Shown: positions 9,839 to 19,496, counted from the first letter of the stretch. The stretch is 64,000 bases of DNA from Candidatus Heimdallarchaeota archaeon (GCA_019894765.1 JAGXNT010000037.1:1-64000), one strand, 5' to 3'. Made by a program: numbers and translations. Notes: a model not told the origin generated them from the letters alone.

Positions 9839-9865
9839 AAGCAGTTTTCTTACTGCTTTTTTCTT
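9839..9865 (+). terminator. Terminator after plsY
   Basis: AAGCAGT and ACTGCTT (9839-9845, 9852-9858) form a perfect 7-bp stem, and a T-tract follows. Confidence 0.7.
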
Positions 9866-9894
9866 CATTTTATTTCGAAGAAATAATTGATAGA

Positions 9895-11877
9895 TTAATC
9901 AGTTTTGATGAATTGCTCAAAAATCTTTTTGTTTTTAGGTAAAGTGAATTTAAAAGTGGAACCTTTACTTTTTCCTTCTGATTCAGCTATGATAGCACCA
10001 CCATGAGCTTCTACAAGGCTTTTTACCACAGCTAATCCTAAACCAGATCCTAGACTTTTTGAATCAACCTTAACATATTGTTCAAAAATTCGTTGTAAGT
10101 CCTTCTTGGATATTCCCATACCATTATCGATTACTGAAATTTCAATGAAATCTTTTTTCAGTTCCTTTGCTACGATGTGAATTTTACTATCTTTTTCTGT
10201 GAATTTAATCGCATTTAGAACGAGATTCTTTATTATTCTCACAGCTTGTTCCTTATCACACCAAGCACTCATTTTATCAGGAATGTCGTATGTAACAAAG
10301 AATCCCTTATCTATTATTACCGAACCAACTTCAGTTAAAGATTCTGAAACTATATCTCTAATTTTGTATAGTTTAGGTTTCAAGGTGTATCCTTGAGTTT
10401 CTAATGTGGAATGATCCAATATATCAAGAATACTTTTTGATACGTTTGCCAGATTATTTCTCAAGTATTCAATAGTTCCGAATACCTCTTCATTGAGCTC
10501 ACCCAACCGTCCTGAGAGTATTTGATCTAGTAATTCTTTTGAGCTTCTTAAGGGGTCTAGTAATCCTGTTGAAGTTACTTCCATGAAATTAGAGCGTTCT
10601 CTGTTTAATTCTAGGAGTTTTTCATTGAGCTCCTCTAATTTTGTATAAGAAGTTGCTAGTTCTTCTTCTTGTAGTGCAAGGATTGTAACATCTTCACACA
10701 ATGCTAAAATCTCTGTGATTTCTCCTTCTTTATTAGCCATAGGCACGACTTTCAAGCTTATAATTGTGAAAGGTTCAGGATGTTTTATGTTTATGTTTTT
10801 TATTTTTAATCGATTAACATCCACTTTTTCTCCGGATAAACCCTTATTGAATAACCTAATCAAGGATTTTGGAAACGCATCTTTTTCTTTATCGTTCTTG
10901 GTGCTTTTTAAAAAGTTAGAGCCAACGAGATCTGCTCTTTTCTTATCAGTCAATATTTCAACTAGAGGATTTAATCCTGTCAGAATTCCCTTATTATTAA
11001 TAGTTAAAATTGCAATTGGGGAATTTTCAATAATATTATCTAATTCCTGTCTTGTTCTTCTGAATTTTTCTTCTGGAACAAGTGCGCTGAAAAGAGCTGA
11101 ATGCAATTTATACATATCAGGAACGGATGTTAGTTGTTCATCACCAATTGCGATAGTTGGTAAAGACATAATATCATATTTTTCTGCTAGCTCTGGTTCC
11201 TCATCAATATCCACTTTTCGATAAGTAATTTTCCCGCCATAGGAAGCTAAAACTTCTTGTAGTACTTCCTCTGCTGGAGCACAATACACACAGTCCTTAG
11301 AAGTGAAAAGATAGATTTCTGTGTAAATTGTTGTTGTATCTGCTATAATAGATGCTAGTTGTTCGTAGAGTTCTAGAAGATTATTGTATAAGGTTTGTAG
11401 TTCCACATTTTTATTGCGTAATTCTCTTTCGACAATTTTACGATCGCTAATGTCAGTTATGATGGCATAAGTTCCAATAGATTCCCCATCAGGACCTAAT
11501 AATGGTGTTCCGCTAATTAAGACTGGAACTTTAGAACCTAATTTTGATTTGAAAGTAATTTCGTATTGAGATGTTTTCTTTTCTGTTAATCTTTTTTCTG
11601 ATTCGCGAGTAACACGATTACGATCTGATTCCATAACTATGTCTATGGAGTTCTTCCCAAGTAATTCATCTTCTGTATACCCAAGCATTTTACAAATTTT
11701 GGGGTTAACATAAATTATATTGAAATTCATATCAGAAGCTACAATACCTTCTGGCATAGTATCAACTAATGTTTTATACCACCCACTAGAAGTTAGGATT
11801 TTTTCCAATATAGGATGAGTCTTGAAATCTCTCTCTTCATCTAATTTAGATTTCACTATTAGTAGCTCCAGGTACAA
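9895..11877 (-). CDS. PAS-thioredoxin-PAS sensor histidine kinase-like protein without phospho-acceptor His
   Basis: A 660-residue protein with no membrane segment. Domains in order are PAS1 (about 32-150), a short coil, a thioredoxin-like domain (about 185-265), PAS2 (about 280-400), a coiled coil and dimerisation helices (about 405-490), and a HATPase_c domain (about 535-648). The thioredoxin-like domain has CVYC (Cys196, Cys199) and the cis-Pro site SLPT at 239-241. The ATPase keeps the N box (NLVLNAIKFT, 551-560), G1 (DNGMGI, 584-589) and G2 (GSGLGL, 610-615). The H box reads EVTSTGLLDPL (433-443), with no histidine, so classical autophosphorylation looks impossible there. It may sense redox state or dithiol status and signal by another route. 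No response regulator is adjacent. Confidence 0.88.
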   Translation of the reverse strand: MYLELLIVKSKLDEERDFKTHPILEKILTSSGWYKTLVDTMPEGIVASDMNFNIIYVNPKICKMLGYTEDELLGKNSIDIVMESDRNRVTRESEKRLTEKKTSQYEITFKSKLGSKVPVLISGTPLLGPDGESIGTYAIITDISDRKIVERELRNKNVELQTLYNNLLELYEQLASIIADTTTIYTEIYLFTSKDCVYCAPAEEVLQEVLASYGGKITYRKVDIDEEPELAEKYDIMSLPTIAIGDEQLTSVPDMYKLHSALFSALVPEEKFRRTRQELDNIIENSPIAILTINNKGILTGLNPLVEILTDKKRADLVGSNFLKSTKNDKEKDAFPKSLIRLFNKGLSGEKVDVNRLKIKNINIKHPEPFTIISLKVVPMANKEGEITEILALCEDVTILALQEEELATSYTKLEELNEKLLELNRERSNFMEVTSTGLLDPLRSSKELLDQILSGRLGELNEEVFGTIEYLRNNLANVSKSILDILDHSTLETQGYTLKPKLYKIRDIVSESLTEVGSVIIDKGFFVTYDIPDKMSAWCDKEQAVRIIKNLVLNAIKFTEKDSKIHIVAKELKKDFIEISVIDNGMGISKKDLQRIFEQYVKVDSKSLGSGLGLAVVKSLVEAHGGAIIAESEGKSKGSTFKFTLPKNKKIFEQFIKTD

Positions 11878-11996
11878 AACTTAGGATAGTTGAATATTCT
11901 CACAGAATTTGTCTGCTTTTCTCAAATAAATCTTCTGTTTTGGTACTTTTCGATGAAATAATACGTTTTATAGTTAAAAAAAATTGTTCCGGGACT

Positions 11997-13631
11997 TTAT
12001 AAGTCGGTTACTTTTTCATTCATTTTATCTTCTTGGATGCTTTTTTCATCTCTTTTTTTCAGATCACCCCAAGCTCCACCGCCAGGAGTTTCTATTACGA
12101 TCACTTCTTCTGATTCCATTTGTGTTGTTGTTTTACCAGGCAAGATTTTTGTTTTACCGTCTTGAGTTTTTATGTAATATGTGCCATTTTTTCCATCCTT
12201 CCCTCCAGCCAAACCCCAAGGAGCAACTTTCTGTCGTTCTCCAAGTAAACTCACAACCACAGGAACTTTCGTTCTAAATTGTCGTATTATTCCTAATCCC
12301 CCACGAAATCTTCCTTTTCCACAACTACCTTCTCTAAAAGCGTATTTTTCAACGATTAAAGGATATCTAACTTCGATCTCTTCTATGGGAGTATTCATTG
12401 TATTTGTCATATGAGAGTGTATTCCATCTATCCCATCCTTTGTGGGACGTCCACCTGCTCCCCCACCTATGGTCTCGTAAAATGTAAATGGTTGTCCTGC
12501 TTGGTTTGTTCCACCTATAATGAGATTATTCATTGTTCCTTGTGAAGCTGCGGGAATTCTATCTGGCAATATCTTGGCGAATGCTTTCAAGAGAGTGTCA
12601 ACGATTCTTTGTGAAGTTTCCACATTTCCTCCCACAACTGCTGCTGGTGACCGAGCATTTAGAACGGTTCCTTCAGGAACGATAACCGATAAGTGCCTAT
12701 ACAATCCTTCATTTGCTGGAATTGTTGGATCAGTTATTGCTCTTAAGACATAATATGAACCTGATAAAGTTACAGCATATGGACAGTTTATTGCTCCCTT
12801 TACTTGTTCTGCAGTACCAGTAAAATCAAATGTTACATGTTTTTTTGTTAGTTTCACATTCACAACTAATTCTACGAGTTTATCGTCAATCCCATCTCCA
12901 TCCATGTAGTCCTTCCCTATTGCTTCGCTTTCCGGGAACTCGTTTAAAATCGCCAAAAATCTTTTTTCAGAATAATTGAGAATATCATCAACAGCTAGTT
13001 TGTAAATATCCATTCCTTTTTGCTCTATCAATTCTTGGAGCCTTTTTTCTCCGGTCCAATTAGAAGATAATTGAGCCATGAGGTCTCCTTTTCTAATCTT
13101 CGGTGTCCGAGAATTTGTCATGATGAGATCCAGGATATCTTTGTTGATTGCTCCTTTTGTAGCAAATTTCACAGGTGGGATTCTGAGTCCTTCTTGGAAT
13201 ATTTCTGTGGCATTTCCAGGCATAGAACCCGGAGCCATCCCCCCAATATCATTGTGATGAGCTCTACTAACAGAATAACCTGCGAGTTCGTCTTTGCTGA
13301 AAATGGGTGTAATAATTGTAATATCTGGTAAATGTGTTCCACCCAAATATGGGTCATTCAATATAAAAGAATCACCTGAAAAAATCTCCCCTGCGAATTT
13401 CTCTTCAATACTCCTAACTGCGATCGGCATGGCTCCTAAATGAACAGGAATGTGCTCTGCTTGTGCAAGCATTCTTCCTTTGTAATCAAATAAGGCACAA
13501 CTGTGATCCATTCTTTCCTTTATGTTTGTACTATAAGCTGCATTTCTTAAGATAATGCCCATTTCTTCTGCAATGTATTCTAATCCCCCACGAATAACTT
13601 CTCGAGTAATTACGTCAACGTTCATTGTCAT
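11997..13631 (-). CDS. hyuB: Hydantoinase B / oxoprolinase subunit B
   Basis: The 544 residues cover the full HyuB family length. Characteristic blocks include NIKERMDHSCALFD, HIPVHLGAMP, NDPYLGGTHLPD, SRAHHNDIGGMAPGSMPG and the Gly-rich TIGGGAGGRPTKDG. With HyuA it hydrolyses cyclic amides such as hydantoins, N-methylhydantoin or 5-oxoproline with ATP. It starts 4 nt after the HyuA stop and is clearly co-transcribed. The exact substrate cannot be told from sequence. The C-terminal tail after GGGAWGDLKKR is charged. Confidence 0.93.
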   Translation of the reverse strand: MTMNVDVITREVIRGGLEYIAEEMGIILRNAAYSTNIKERMDHSCALFDYKGRMLAQAEHIPVHLGAMPIAVRSIEEKFAGEIFSGDSFILNDPYLGGTHLPDITIITPIFSKDELAGYSVSRAHHNDIGGMAPGSMPGNATEIFQEGLRIPPVKFATKGAINKDILDLIMTNSRTPKIRKGDLMAQLSSNWTGEKRLQELIEQKGMDIYKLAVDDILNYSEKRFLAILNEFPESEAIGKDYMDGDGIDDKLVELVVNVKLTKKHVTFDFTGTAEQVKGAINCPYAVTLSGSYYVLRAITDPTIPANEGLYRHLSVIVPEGTVLNARSPAAVVGGNVETSQRIVDTLLKAFAKILPDRIPAASQGTMNNLIIGGTNQAGQPFTFYETIGGGAGGRPTKDGIDGIHSHMTNTMNTPIEEIEVRYPLIVEKYAFREGSCGKGRFRGGLGIIRQFRTKVPVVVSLLGERQKVAPWGLAGGKDGKNGTYYIKTQDGKTKILPGKTTTQMESEEVIVIETPGGGAWGDLKKRDEKSIQEDKMNEKVTDL

Positions 13632-13635
13632 TTCT

Positions 13636-15756
13636 TCACATCCGCTTCAAATGTATTAACCCATAATTGTCTACTTTTGCTTTCCAATTCGGGGGAACAA
13701 CAGTTGTTGTATCATATTGCTCAATAATTGCTGGACCTTCAAGCTCATTTCTTGCTTGAAGTTTTTCTCTGTTATAGATAGGTGTAAGCTTAAACCCATT
13801 AAATTCTTCAAAATAAACCTCTCGAGATTCTTCTTGTGCTTCAGCTTTAGGTTTCGATGTTCCTTCAGCTACTTCTACTAAGCGAGGTTTTTCAATCAAA
13901 CCAAGGCTGTTTATCCTTATATTAACCATTTCAACTTCTTCATCGTTGAGAACATAACCATAGATTGAGTGATGTTTTTCATTGAATCGCTTCATGATTT
14001 GATCCTTACTATCTTTCTTCTGAAGAGCTATTCCTTCTAATGGTATTAATAACTCAAATCCTTGACCAACGTATCGTAAATCTACAAATCTTTTATGGAC
14101 TATGTTTTTCTCTTGGAATCCTTCCTCTGATAAAACAGCTGACCCTTGTGTTTCTAGTGCTTGATATGCTTGTTCTAGATTTCCATAATCAATGTCGAAA
14201 AGCTTCTTTCTAATGGATTTCACATAGGTATGTTTTGCATCAGTGAAGAGTAAACCCATTGCAGAGAAAAGACCAGGATTGTTTGGAATTATTATTTCAC
14301 TTATTTTTAGTTCCTCAGCTAAAGCACATGCATGCAAGGGTCCCGCTCCTCCAAAAGCATTCAAAATAAACTCTCGAGGATCCAACCCTCTTTCAACTGT
14401 TACTATTCTTAAAATTCTACTCATATTGTTGTTCGCAATCTTCACAATGCCTAATGCACTCTCTATAACATCTAGTTTTAGTGGGTCTGCAATCTTCTTC
14501 TGTATGCTTTTTTCCGCTAATTCTGGATAAATTTTGAAAGTCTTGTTTAGTAATCCTTCGGGATTTAAACGCCCGAGAACCAGATTAGCATCTGTAATAG
14601 TTGGATCTTCACCTTTCAGACCGTAACATGCAGGACCAGGATCTGCACCAGCACTTATTGGACCAACTCGCAAAGCATTTCCTTGGTCTACCCAAGCAAT
14701 TGATCCTCCTCCAGAAGAAATCTCTGCTAAATCTATAAATGGAAACCTTGCAGGATAACCACTTCCCTTTGTTATTCGACCACTATGAACAGCTCCCCCA
14801 ACTTCATATTCAGAGGTTAGTGTTATGGATTTGTTCACAATTGTTCCTGCTTTGGCAGTAGTCCCACCCATATCAAAGGAGATTATTTTAGGTAAATCCA
14901 AAAAATCAGCAATAAAACGAGATGCAACTACACCAGCCGATGGACCACTTTCAATTATACTTACTGGTAATTGTTGTACTTGTTCAGATTTACTTACTCC
15001 TCCGCTACTCTGCATGATAAATAAAGGAGCATTTATTCCAATTTTCTTGAAAGAATCCGTTAATGATTTTACATATCTCGAAACCATGGGCATTAGGACA
15101 GCATTAATTGTGGTTGTACTTGTTCGTTCAAATTCTCTATGTTCAGGAGAAACTTCAAAACCAGCGGACAAGTAGAGTCCCTTATGTTTTTTCTCAAAGT
15201 ATTCTTTGATTTTTTGCTCATGTTTTGCGTTTCGATAAGAATGAAGGAAGGAGATTGCTATGCTCTGGATTTTTTCGGTTTTAATGAAATCACTGATTGT
15301 TTGTAGATTATCTTCTTTTAATGGAGTGACTATTTCTCCTTGTGAATTCATTCGTTCTTCTATTTCAAATCGATATTTTCTTGGGACAATGGGGATTGGT
15401 CTTTCGAAGAAGAAATCATATAATGAAGCTCTTCTTTGTCTACCAATTTCTAAGACATCTCTGAAGCCTTTTGTTGTTATGAGAATGGTTTTTGGTAATT
15501 CTAAATTCACTTGCCCAAGGAAAGCATTTGTAGCGATTGTTGTTGCATGATATAGTTGTTGCACATTCTCTTTGTCAGCTTCTGCTAGCTGTTCTTGTAG
15601 AGAAATAATGATTGCATCTTCTGGTTTTTTTGGAGTTGTTGATACTTTGACTTGGTTATAGATTTTTCCAGATTCTTTATCCTGGATAATGATGTCGGTA
15701 AATGTTCCGCCAATATCGATTCCAATAGATATTTTTGACACGATAATCATCTTCAC
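13636..15756 (-). CDS. hyuA: Hydantoinase A / oxoprolinase subunit A
   Basis: The 706 residues are typical for HyuA. The N-terminal actin-like ATPase carries IGIDIGGTFTD (11-21) as phosphate-1 motif. Further blocks are IESGPSAGVV, SFDMGGTTAKAG, SGGGSIAWVD, GPACYG and NAFGGAGPLHAC. The C-terminal beta-rich part ends EQYDTTTVVPPNWK. It binds ATP and the cyclic amide and works with the downstream HyuB. Start choice is between ATG 15756 and ATG 15750. The pair stands alone: no transporter or racemase is beside it. Confidence 0.94.
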   Translation of the reverse strand: MKMIIVSKISIGIDIGGTFTDIIIQDKESGKIYNQVKVSTTPKKPEDAIIISLQEQLAEADKENVQQLYHATTIATNAFLGQVNLELPKTILITTKGFRDVLEIGRQRRASLYDFFFERPIPIVPRKYRFEIEERMNSQGEIVTPLKEDNLQTISDFIKTEKIQSIAISFLHSYRNAKHEQKIKEYFEKKHKGLYLSAGFEVSPEHREFERTSTTTINAVLMPMVSRYVKSLTDSFKKIGINAPLFIMQSSGGVSKSEQVQQLPVSIIESGPSAGVVASRFIADFLDLPKIISFDMGGTTAKAGTIVNKSITLTSEYEVGGAVHSGRITKGSGYPARFPFIDLAEISSGGGSIAWVDQGNALRVGPISAGADPGPACYGLKGEDPTITDANLVLGRLNPEGLLNKTFKIYPELAEKSIQKKIADPLKLDVIESALGIVKIANNNMSRILRIVTVERGLDPREFILNAFGGAGPLHACALAEELKISEIIIPNNPGLFSAMGLLFTDAKHTYVKSIRKKLFDIDYGNLEQAYQALETQGSAVLSEEGFQEKNIVHKRFVDLRYVGQGFELLIPLEGIALQKKDSKDQIMKRFNEKHHSIYGYVLNDEEVEMVNIRINSLGLIEKPRLVEVAEGTSKPKAEAQEESREVYFEEFNGFKLTPIYNREKLQARNELEGPAIIEQYDTTTVVPPNWKAKVDNYGLIHLKRM

Positions 15757-15890
15757 GTATAAGAAGTTTCAATCTCCCGGTTTTTAGATTTTTTGTGAGT
15801 TATTACTCTGGGGAACTTTTTTTAAAATACAATCCTAATATTACTAGGGAATTTATTTTAAAGAATGAAATTCTTGCCTGGTGATTCAGT

Positions 15891-16778
15891 ATGAAAAAAC
15901 CAATACTAGATATATTAAAAGAACGAGCAATTTTCTTTGATGGAGCAATGGGTTCCGAACTAACAGAAAGAGGCATAGTTCTAGGTGATTCAGCAGAAAG
16001 ATTCTCACCATATTTCTCAGAGATAATTACAGAAATTCATAAAGCATATTTTGATGCTGGATCAGATGTTATTCAAACTAACACCTATGGAGCAAATCGA
16101 ATTGGATTGGGAACTAAACTTGAGAACAAAATTGAGATTATTAATCTACGACAAGTTGAGTTAGCAAATAATATTTGCCCGAAAAATGGCTATGTCGCTG
16201 GTAATATTGGTCCTAGTGCAGTATTATTAGAAAGAGATGGTGGCGAGTTCACGATTTCAATGATCCAAGAAGCAATCGATGAACAAGTGAAAGCTCTCGT
16301 GAAGGGTGGCGTTGATTTATTCAGCATAGAAACAATGTACTACCTTGAAGAAGCTATTGCAGCAGTTAAAGCAATAAAAGAAAATTCTGATGCACCTATT
16401 TTTGCAGGTATGACTTTTGACAAAGTTACTGAGGATTACCGTACACCAATCGATAGTAAGAATGTTGCAGAATGCATTAAGGAACTTGAGAAAGCTGGAG
16501 CAGATGTTGTTGGTTGTGGTTGTACTTTAGGTAGTTTCGAGATGTTGGCTTTAGCTAAGGAGTTAAAAAATGTAGCAACCAAACCCATTATCGTTCAACC
16601 AACAGCAGGTTCTCCTTTAACCGTTGCAGGAAAAAATCTGTACCCAATAAATCCTGAAAGATTTGCAAAAGATATGTTGGAAATGCGAAAAATTGGTGTA
16701 GAAGTCTTAGGTGGCTGTTGTGGTACAACCCACAAACACATAACAATGATGATTGAATCTGTTAAAAAGCACAAATAA
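15891..16778 (+). CDS. Homocysteine S-methyltransferase family protein
   Basis: A 295-residue single TIM barrel, the length of the isolated methyltransferase domain rather than of full MetH. FDGAMGSEL (17-25) and QTNTYGANR (62-70) mark the barrel. The zinc-binding cysteines are visible as GCGC (208-211) and GGCCGT (274-279). The methyl donor may be S-methylmethionine, betaine, or a methyl corrinoid held by another protein; the sequence does not say. No corrinoid-binding or folate-binding domain is present. A strong hairpin follows. Confidence 0.88.
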   Translation: MKKPILDILKERAIFFDGAMGSELTERGIVLGDSAERFSPYFSEIITEIHKAYFDAGSDVIQTNTYGANRIGLGTKLENKIEIINLRQVELANNICPKNGYVAGNIGPSAVLLERDGGEFTISMIQEAIDEQVKALVKGGVDLFSIETMYYLEEAIAAVKAIKENSDAPIFAGMTFDKVTEDYRTPIDSKNVAECIKELEKAGADVVGCGCTLGSFEMLALAKELKNVATKPIIVQPTAGSPLTVAGKNLYPINPERFAKDMLEMRKIGVEVLGGCCGTTHKHITMMIESVKKHK

Positions 16779-16795
16779 AATTTCAACCCATTGAA

Positions 16796-16821
16796 GTCGG
16801 GGGTAATAATCATCCTCCGAC
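16796..16821 (+). terminator. Terminator hairpin after the methyltransferase gene
   Basis: GTCGGGGG and CCTCCGAC make an 8-bp stem with one G-U pair and a 10-base loop. Only a weakly T-rich stretch (ATTTCTCTGTTTTT) follows. Confidence 0.6.
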
Positions 16822-16983
16822 ATTTCTCTGTTTTTCCTCCACTTTACAAAATATAGTTTTTCTTGTATATTTCTCCAACAAAATTGTTAGTCATTTAATA
16901 TTTTATATACTATATTATACGTAAGATATAAGAACTTTTGAAATGCCTTTGTTATTAATGAGAAAAAATAGGAGTACGATTAA

Positions 16984-17757
16984 TTGAGTTATGACAAATC
17001 AATGATTGAAGAAATGGAAGGTTCTCAATTCGCTAAGTGTATTTGTTTAACAGATATCACTGTTAAAACAATTATTGTTGGCTTTCCTGGCATGGGTCTC
17101 GCAGGAGCTATTGCAGCACAACACATAAGTGAGAAATTAAAACTTGAGACAATTGGTTTCATTGAGGGATCCGTTATTCCATCCGTAGCAGTTTTCTTAG
17201 ATGGTTACTTACGTCATCCTTACAGAATAATGGGTAGAAAAGATTCAGAAATTGCAGTATTTATTGGCGAAAGTGCGGTATCACCAGCTGGTGCATATCA
17301 TATGGCAAAAGCAGTAATAGAATGGGCCGAAAAGCATGGAGCAAAAGAAATTATTGTATTAGATGGATTTCCTTTTTTGGATCCGAAAGATGAAACAAAA
17401 GTCTATATGGTTGCTGAACCAGAGATAAAAGAGAAAGCAGAAAAACTCGACATTCCACCACTAAGAAGTGGATTTATTGGAGGATTCTCTGGGGCAATGT
17501 TGAATAAAACAATGATCAGTTCTGTTGATGGGTATGCATTTTTAGTTGGAACCCGACCCGATTTACCTGACCCAGGCGGGGCTGCAGCTCTTATTAAAAC
17601 TGTCAATACATACAAAGAAACAGATATCAATATAGAGACTCTCAAGGAACAATCAGAATCAATTAAGAAAAAGCTCTCAGAGCTTGCACTGCAAACCCAA
17701 GATATGAACGCCCAACAACCTCCCAGAAAAAAAAGCAAAAGCACTTTCTATACATAG
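16984..17757 (+). CDS. PAC2 family protein (proteasome-assembly-chaperone-like)
   Basis: The 257-residue protein starts at TTG 16984, with TTTTATATAC (16901-16910) as probable TATA box. GFPGMGLAGAIAA near residue 35, GYLRHPYRI, GESAVSPAGAYHMA and RPDLPDPGGAAALI are the family marks of archaeal PAC2 proteins, homologous to eukaryotic proteasome assembly chaperone 2. The C-terminus (about 215-257) is a charged helix rich in Lys and Gln. In archaea the link to the proteasome is inferred, not shown. No proteasome gene lies in the window. Confidence 0.88.
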   Translation: MSYDKSMIEEMEGSQFAKCICLTDITVKTIIVGFPGMGLAGAIAAQHISEKLKLETIGFIEGSVIPSVAVFLDGYLRHPYRIMGRKDSEIAVFIGESAVSPAGAYHMAKAVIEWAEKHGAKEIIVLDGFPFLDPKDETKVYMVAEPEIKEKAEKLDIPPLRSGFIGGFSGAMLNKTMISSVDGYAFLVGTRPDLPDPGGAAALIKTVNTYKETDINIETLKEQSESIKKKLSELALQTQDMNAQQPPRKKSKSTFYT

Positions 17758-17790
17758 TTGGATTTTCTCCAACTCTTTCATTTTTCTTCA
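17756..17790 (+). terminator. Terminator after the PAC2 gene
   Basis: AGTTGGA and TCCAACT (17756-17762, 17768-17774) form a 7-bp stem with a 5-base loop; T-rich sequence follows. Confidence 0.65.
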
Positions 17791-17888
17791 TAGAATTAGG
17801 TCATTTCTTTTAACGATAATTATTTAGTTATCAAACTTATGGTATTATTACAAGATGGTATAATCAGATTATTTTCGAGGTCTTAAAA

Positions 17889-18479
17889 TTGGTTGAAACA
17901 ATTCTATCATTTCTTCAGGAAGCACTTCGCCTAAAAAAAATGGTTAGAAGTGGTTGGATATATTCTGGAGTCTCTAAGAGTGATACAGAGAGTGTTGCTG
18001 ATCACAGCTATATGATAACTCTTCTTTCCTTAGTTCTAGCTTTGAATGAAAAAGAAGCAGGAAACGAAATTAACATTGAAAAAATTCTTGTAATGGCTAT
18101 ACTTCATGATTTACCTGAAAGTGTTTCACAGGATTTAGATAGAAGAATACGAAAGTTCTCACCGAAGAAATATGATGAGTTTAAAACTGATTTAGATACA
18201 GCAGGAATAAAACAACTTCTCTCAGATCTTCCAGAAAAAATTGGTAATTACTTACTTGAAACCTACAAAGAATTACAACAAAAAACAACGAAAGAAGCAA
18301 GAATTATAATGGAAGCAGATCGATTGGAAACCATTCTTCAAATGAATGATTATATTCAACGTGGGTACCCGAAAGAACTTTTTACTGAATTTACTAAGAA
18401 TTTCTCAGAAGAAGTTGATGATTACAAAAATAATGATGTTAGAAACATGGCAAAATATCTACTAGAAGGTGTAAAATAG
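17889..18479 (+). CDS. HD-domain phosphohydrolase (YfbR/HDDC2-like)
   Basis: A 196-residue protein with a TTG start. Metal ligands of the HD fold are visible: VADHSY (His39) and ILHDLPES (His73-Asp74). The DTESVADHS stretch and the size fit the 5'-deoxynucleotidase group (YfbR, HDDC2), which removes phosphate from deoxyribonucleoside 5'-monophosphates. The substrate is inferred from family. The stop is one base before the start of the E1-like gene, so the two form an operon. Confidence 0.82.
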   Translation: MVETILSFLQEALRLKKMVRSGWIYSGVSKSDTESVADHSYMITLLSLVLALNEKEAGNEINIEKILVMAILHDLPESVSQDLDRRIRKFSPKKYDEFKTDLDTAGIKQLLSDLPEKIGNYLLETYKELQQKTTKEARIIMEADRLETILQMNDYIQRGYPKELFTEFTKNFSEEVDDYKNNDVRNMAKYLLEGVK

Positions 18480-18480
18480 A

Positions 18481-19224
18481 TTGGAAAAAGATAGGTTTCT
18501 AAATAGTCGTTATTCCCGTTTTGCTGCTATACCTTCAATAGGGGCAGCTGGTGTAGATAAAATTAGAAAAGCCAAAGTAACTATTGTTGGTGCTGGAGGA
18601 TTAGGTTCTGTAACTGCTCCACAACTTGTTGCGTTGGGAGTAAAGTACTTGCGAATAATTGATCAAGACGTTGTTGAGCTCTCGAATCTTCAACGACAAA
18701 CTATGTATAGAGATGAAGATATTGGAAAATCAAAAACTTTAGTTGCGAAAAAATTCTTGGAAGAATTGAATCCAGAAGTAGAAATCGATGTCATTTCTGA
18801 AAGTATAACAAAGAAAAACGTACACATTGCAACAGATTCCGTTGATTTTGTCGTAGATGCTGTAGATAGATTCGCTCCACGTTTTGCACTAAATAAAGCC
18901 TGTTTGGAGGTGGATATTCCTTATCTATTTGGTGCAGTTAGTGGAATGTCTGGAAATGCTATAACTGTAAAGAGAGGTAGCACTTGTGTGGAATGTATTT
19001 TCAGTCAAGCTGATGATTCAAAACTCCCTACTTCATTGGAAGTTGGCATTCATCCATCTATAATCAATATTATTGGTAGTATCCAGGTTTCCGAAGCAAC
19101 TAGAATTATGCTAAATGAGGACCTTTTACTACTTAACAAATTGCATTTTTGTGACATAGGTACCATGCAGTTTGAGACTTTACACGTAAAAACTCGAGAT
19201 GATTGTTTCTGTTCGAATATTTAA
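18481..19224 (+). CDS. E1-like adenylyltransferase (MoeB/ThiF/HesA family)
   Basis: The 247 residues match the length of single-domain E1-like enzymes. The nucleotide motif VGAGGLGS (36-43), the acidic IIDQDVVE (59-66) and NLQRQ (69-73) are intact. These enzymes adenylate the Gly-Gly end of a ubiquitin-like protein. One zinc pair is CVEC (169-172). The second is CFC (242-244), one residue shorter than the usual CxxC. At the site of the ThiF thioester cysteine, before the GxxGP-like loop (VGIHPSIINIIGS), there is Thr or Ser instead of Cys, which fits an enzyme that adenylates without forming a thioester, as MoeB does. The ubiquitin-like protein at 40357 is a candidate substrate. Confidence 0.88.
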   Translation: MEKDRFLNSRYSRFAAIPSIGAAGVDKIRKAKVTIVGAGGLGSVTAPQLVALGVKYLRIIDQDVVELSNLQRQTMYRDEDIGKSKTLVAKKFLEELNPEVEIDVISESITKKNVHIATDSVDFVVDAVDRFAPRFALNKACLEVDIPYLFGAVSGMSGNAITVKRGSTCVECIFSQADDSKLPTSLEVGIHPSIINIIGSIQVSEATRIMLNEDLLLLNKLHFCDIGTMQFETLHVKTRDDCFCSNI

Positions 19225-19254
19225 AACTAAATAAAGAAAATAAGATGAAATTTT

Positions 19255-19279
19255 GATTCATAGCACTAGACTATGAATC
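19255..19279. terminator. Bidirectional terminator between convergent genes
   Basis: GATTCATAG and CTATGAATC form a perfect 9-bp stem with a 7-base loop. It overlaps the stop of the small minus-strand gene; T-rich sequence follows on the minus side. Confidence 0.65.
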
Positions 19280-19496
19280 CGCTATTTACTAGAAACATGA
19301 AAACAGACATTCCGATAAACATTGAAGCTGCAACTGCTCGTGCAATTGATCCTCTAAAGGATCTGTCAGGATCTGCTTCTTGATAAATTATCAACCATAC
19401 AAGTGCTAGTAAACCTAAGATGAGGAATATAATTCCAAATGCTAGAAATCCCTTTGGTCCAAGGAATGCTGTGAAATCTTTCATAGGTATTTTCAC
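19266..19496 (-). CDS. Small two-helix membrane protein, unknown
   Basis: A 76-residue protein with hydrophobic segments at about 14-38 and 50-73, joined by a short charged loop (YQEADPDRSFRGSIAR). No family was recognised. It lies between a stop hairpin and the large membrane protein at 19576, with an 80-nt gap on the same strand side. Confidence 0.55.
   Translation of the reverse strand: MKIPMKDFTAFLGPKGFLAFGIIFLILGLLALVWLIIYQEADPDRSFRGSIARAVAASMFIGMSVFMFLVNSGFIV

Noticed and set aside
10390..10460. His489 of the PAS kinase as phospho-acceptor
   Set aside because: It is about 50 residues after the H-box position and is part of the second dimer helix (ILDHSTLE).
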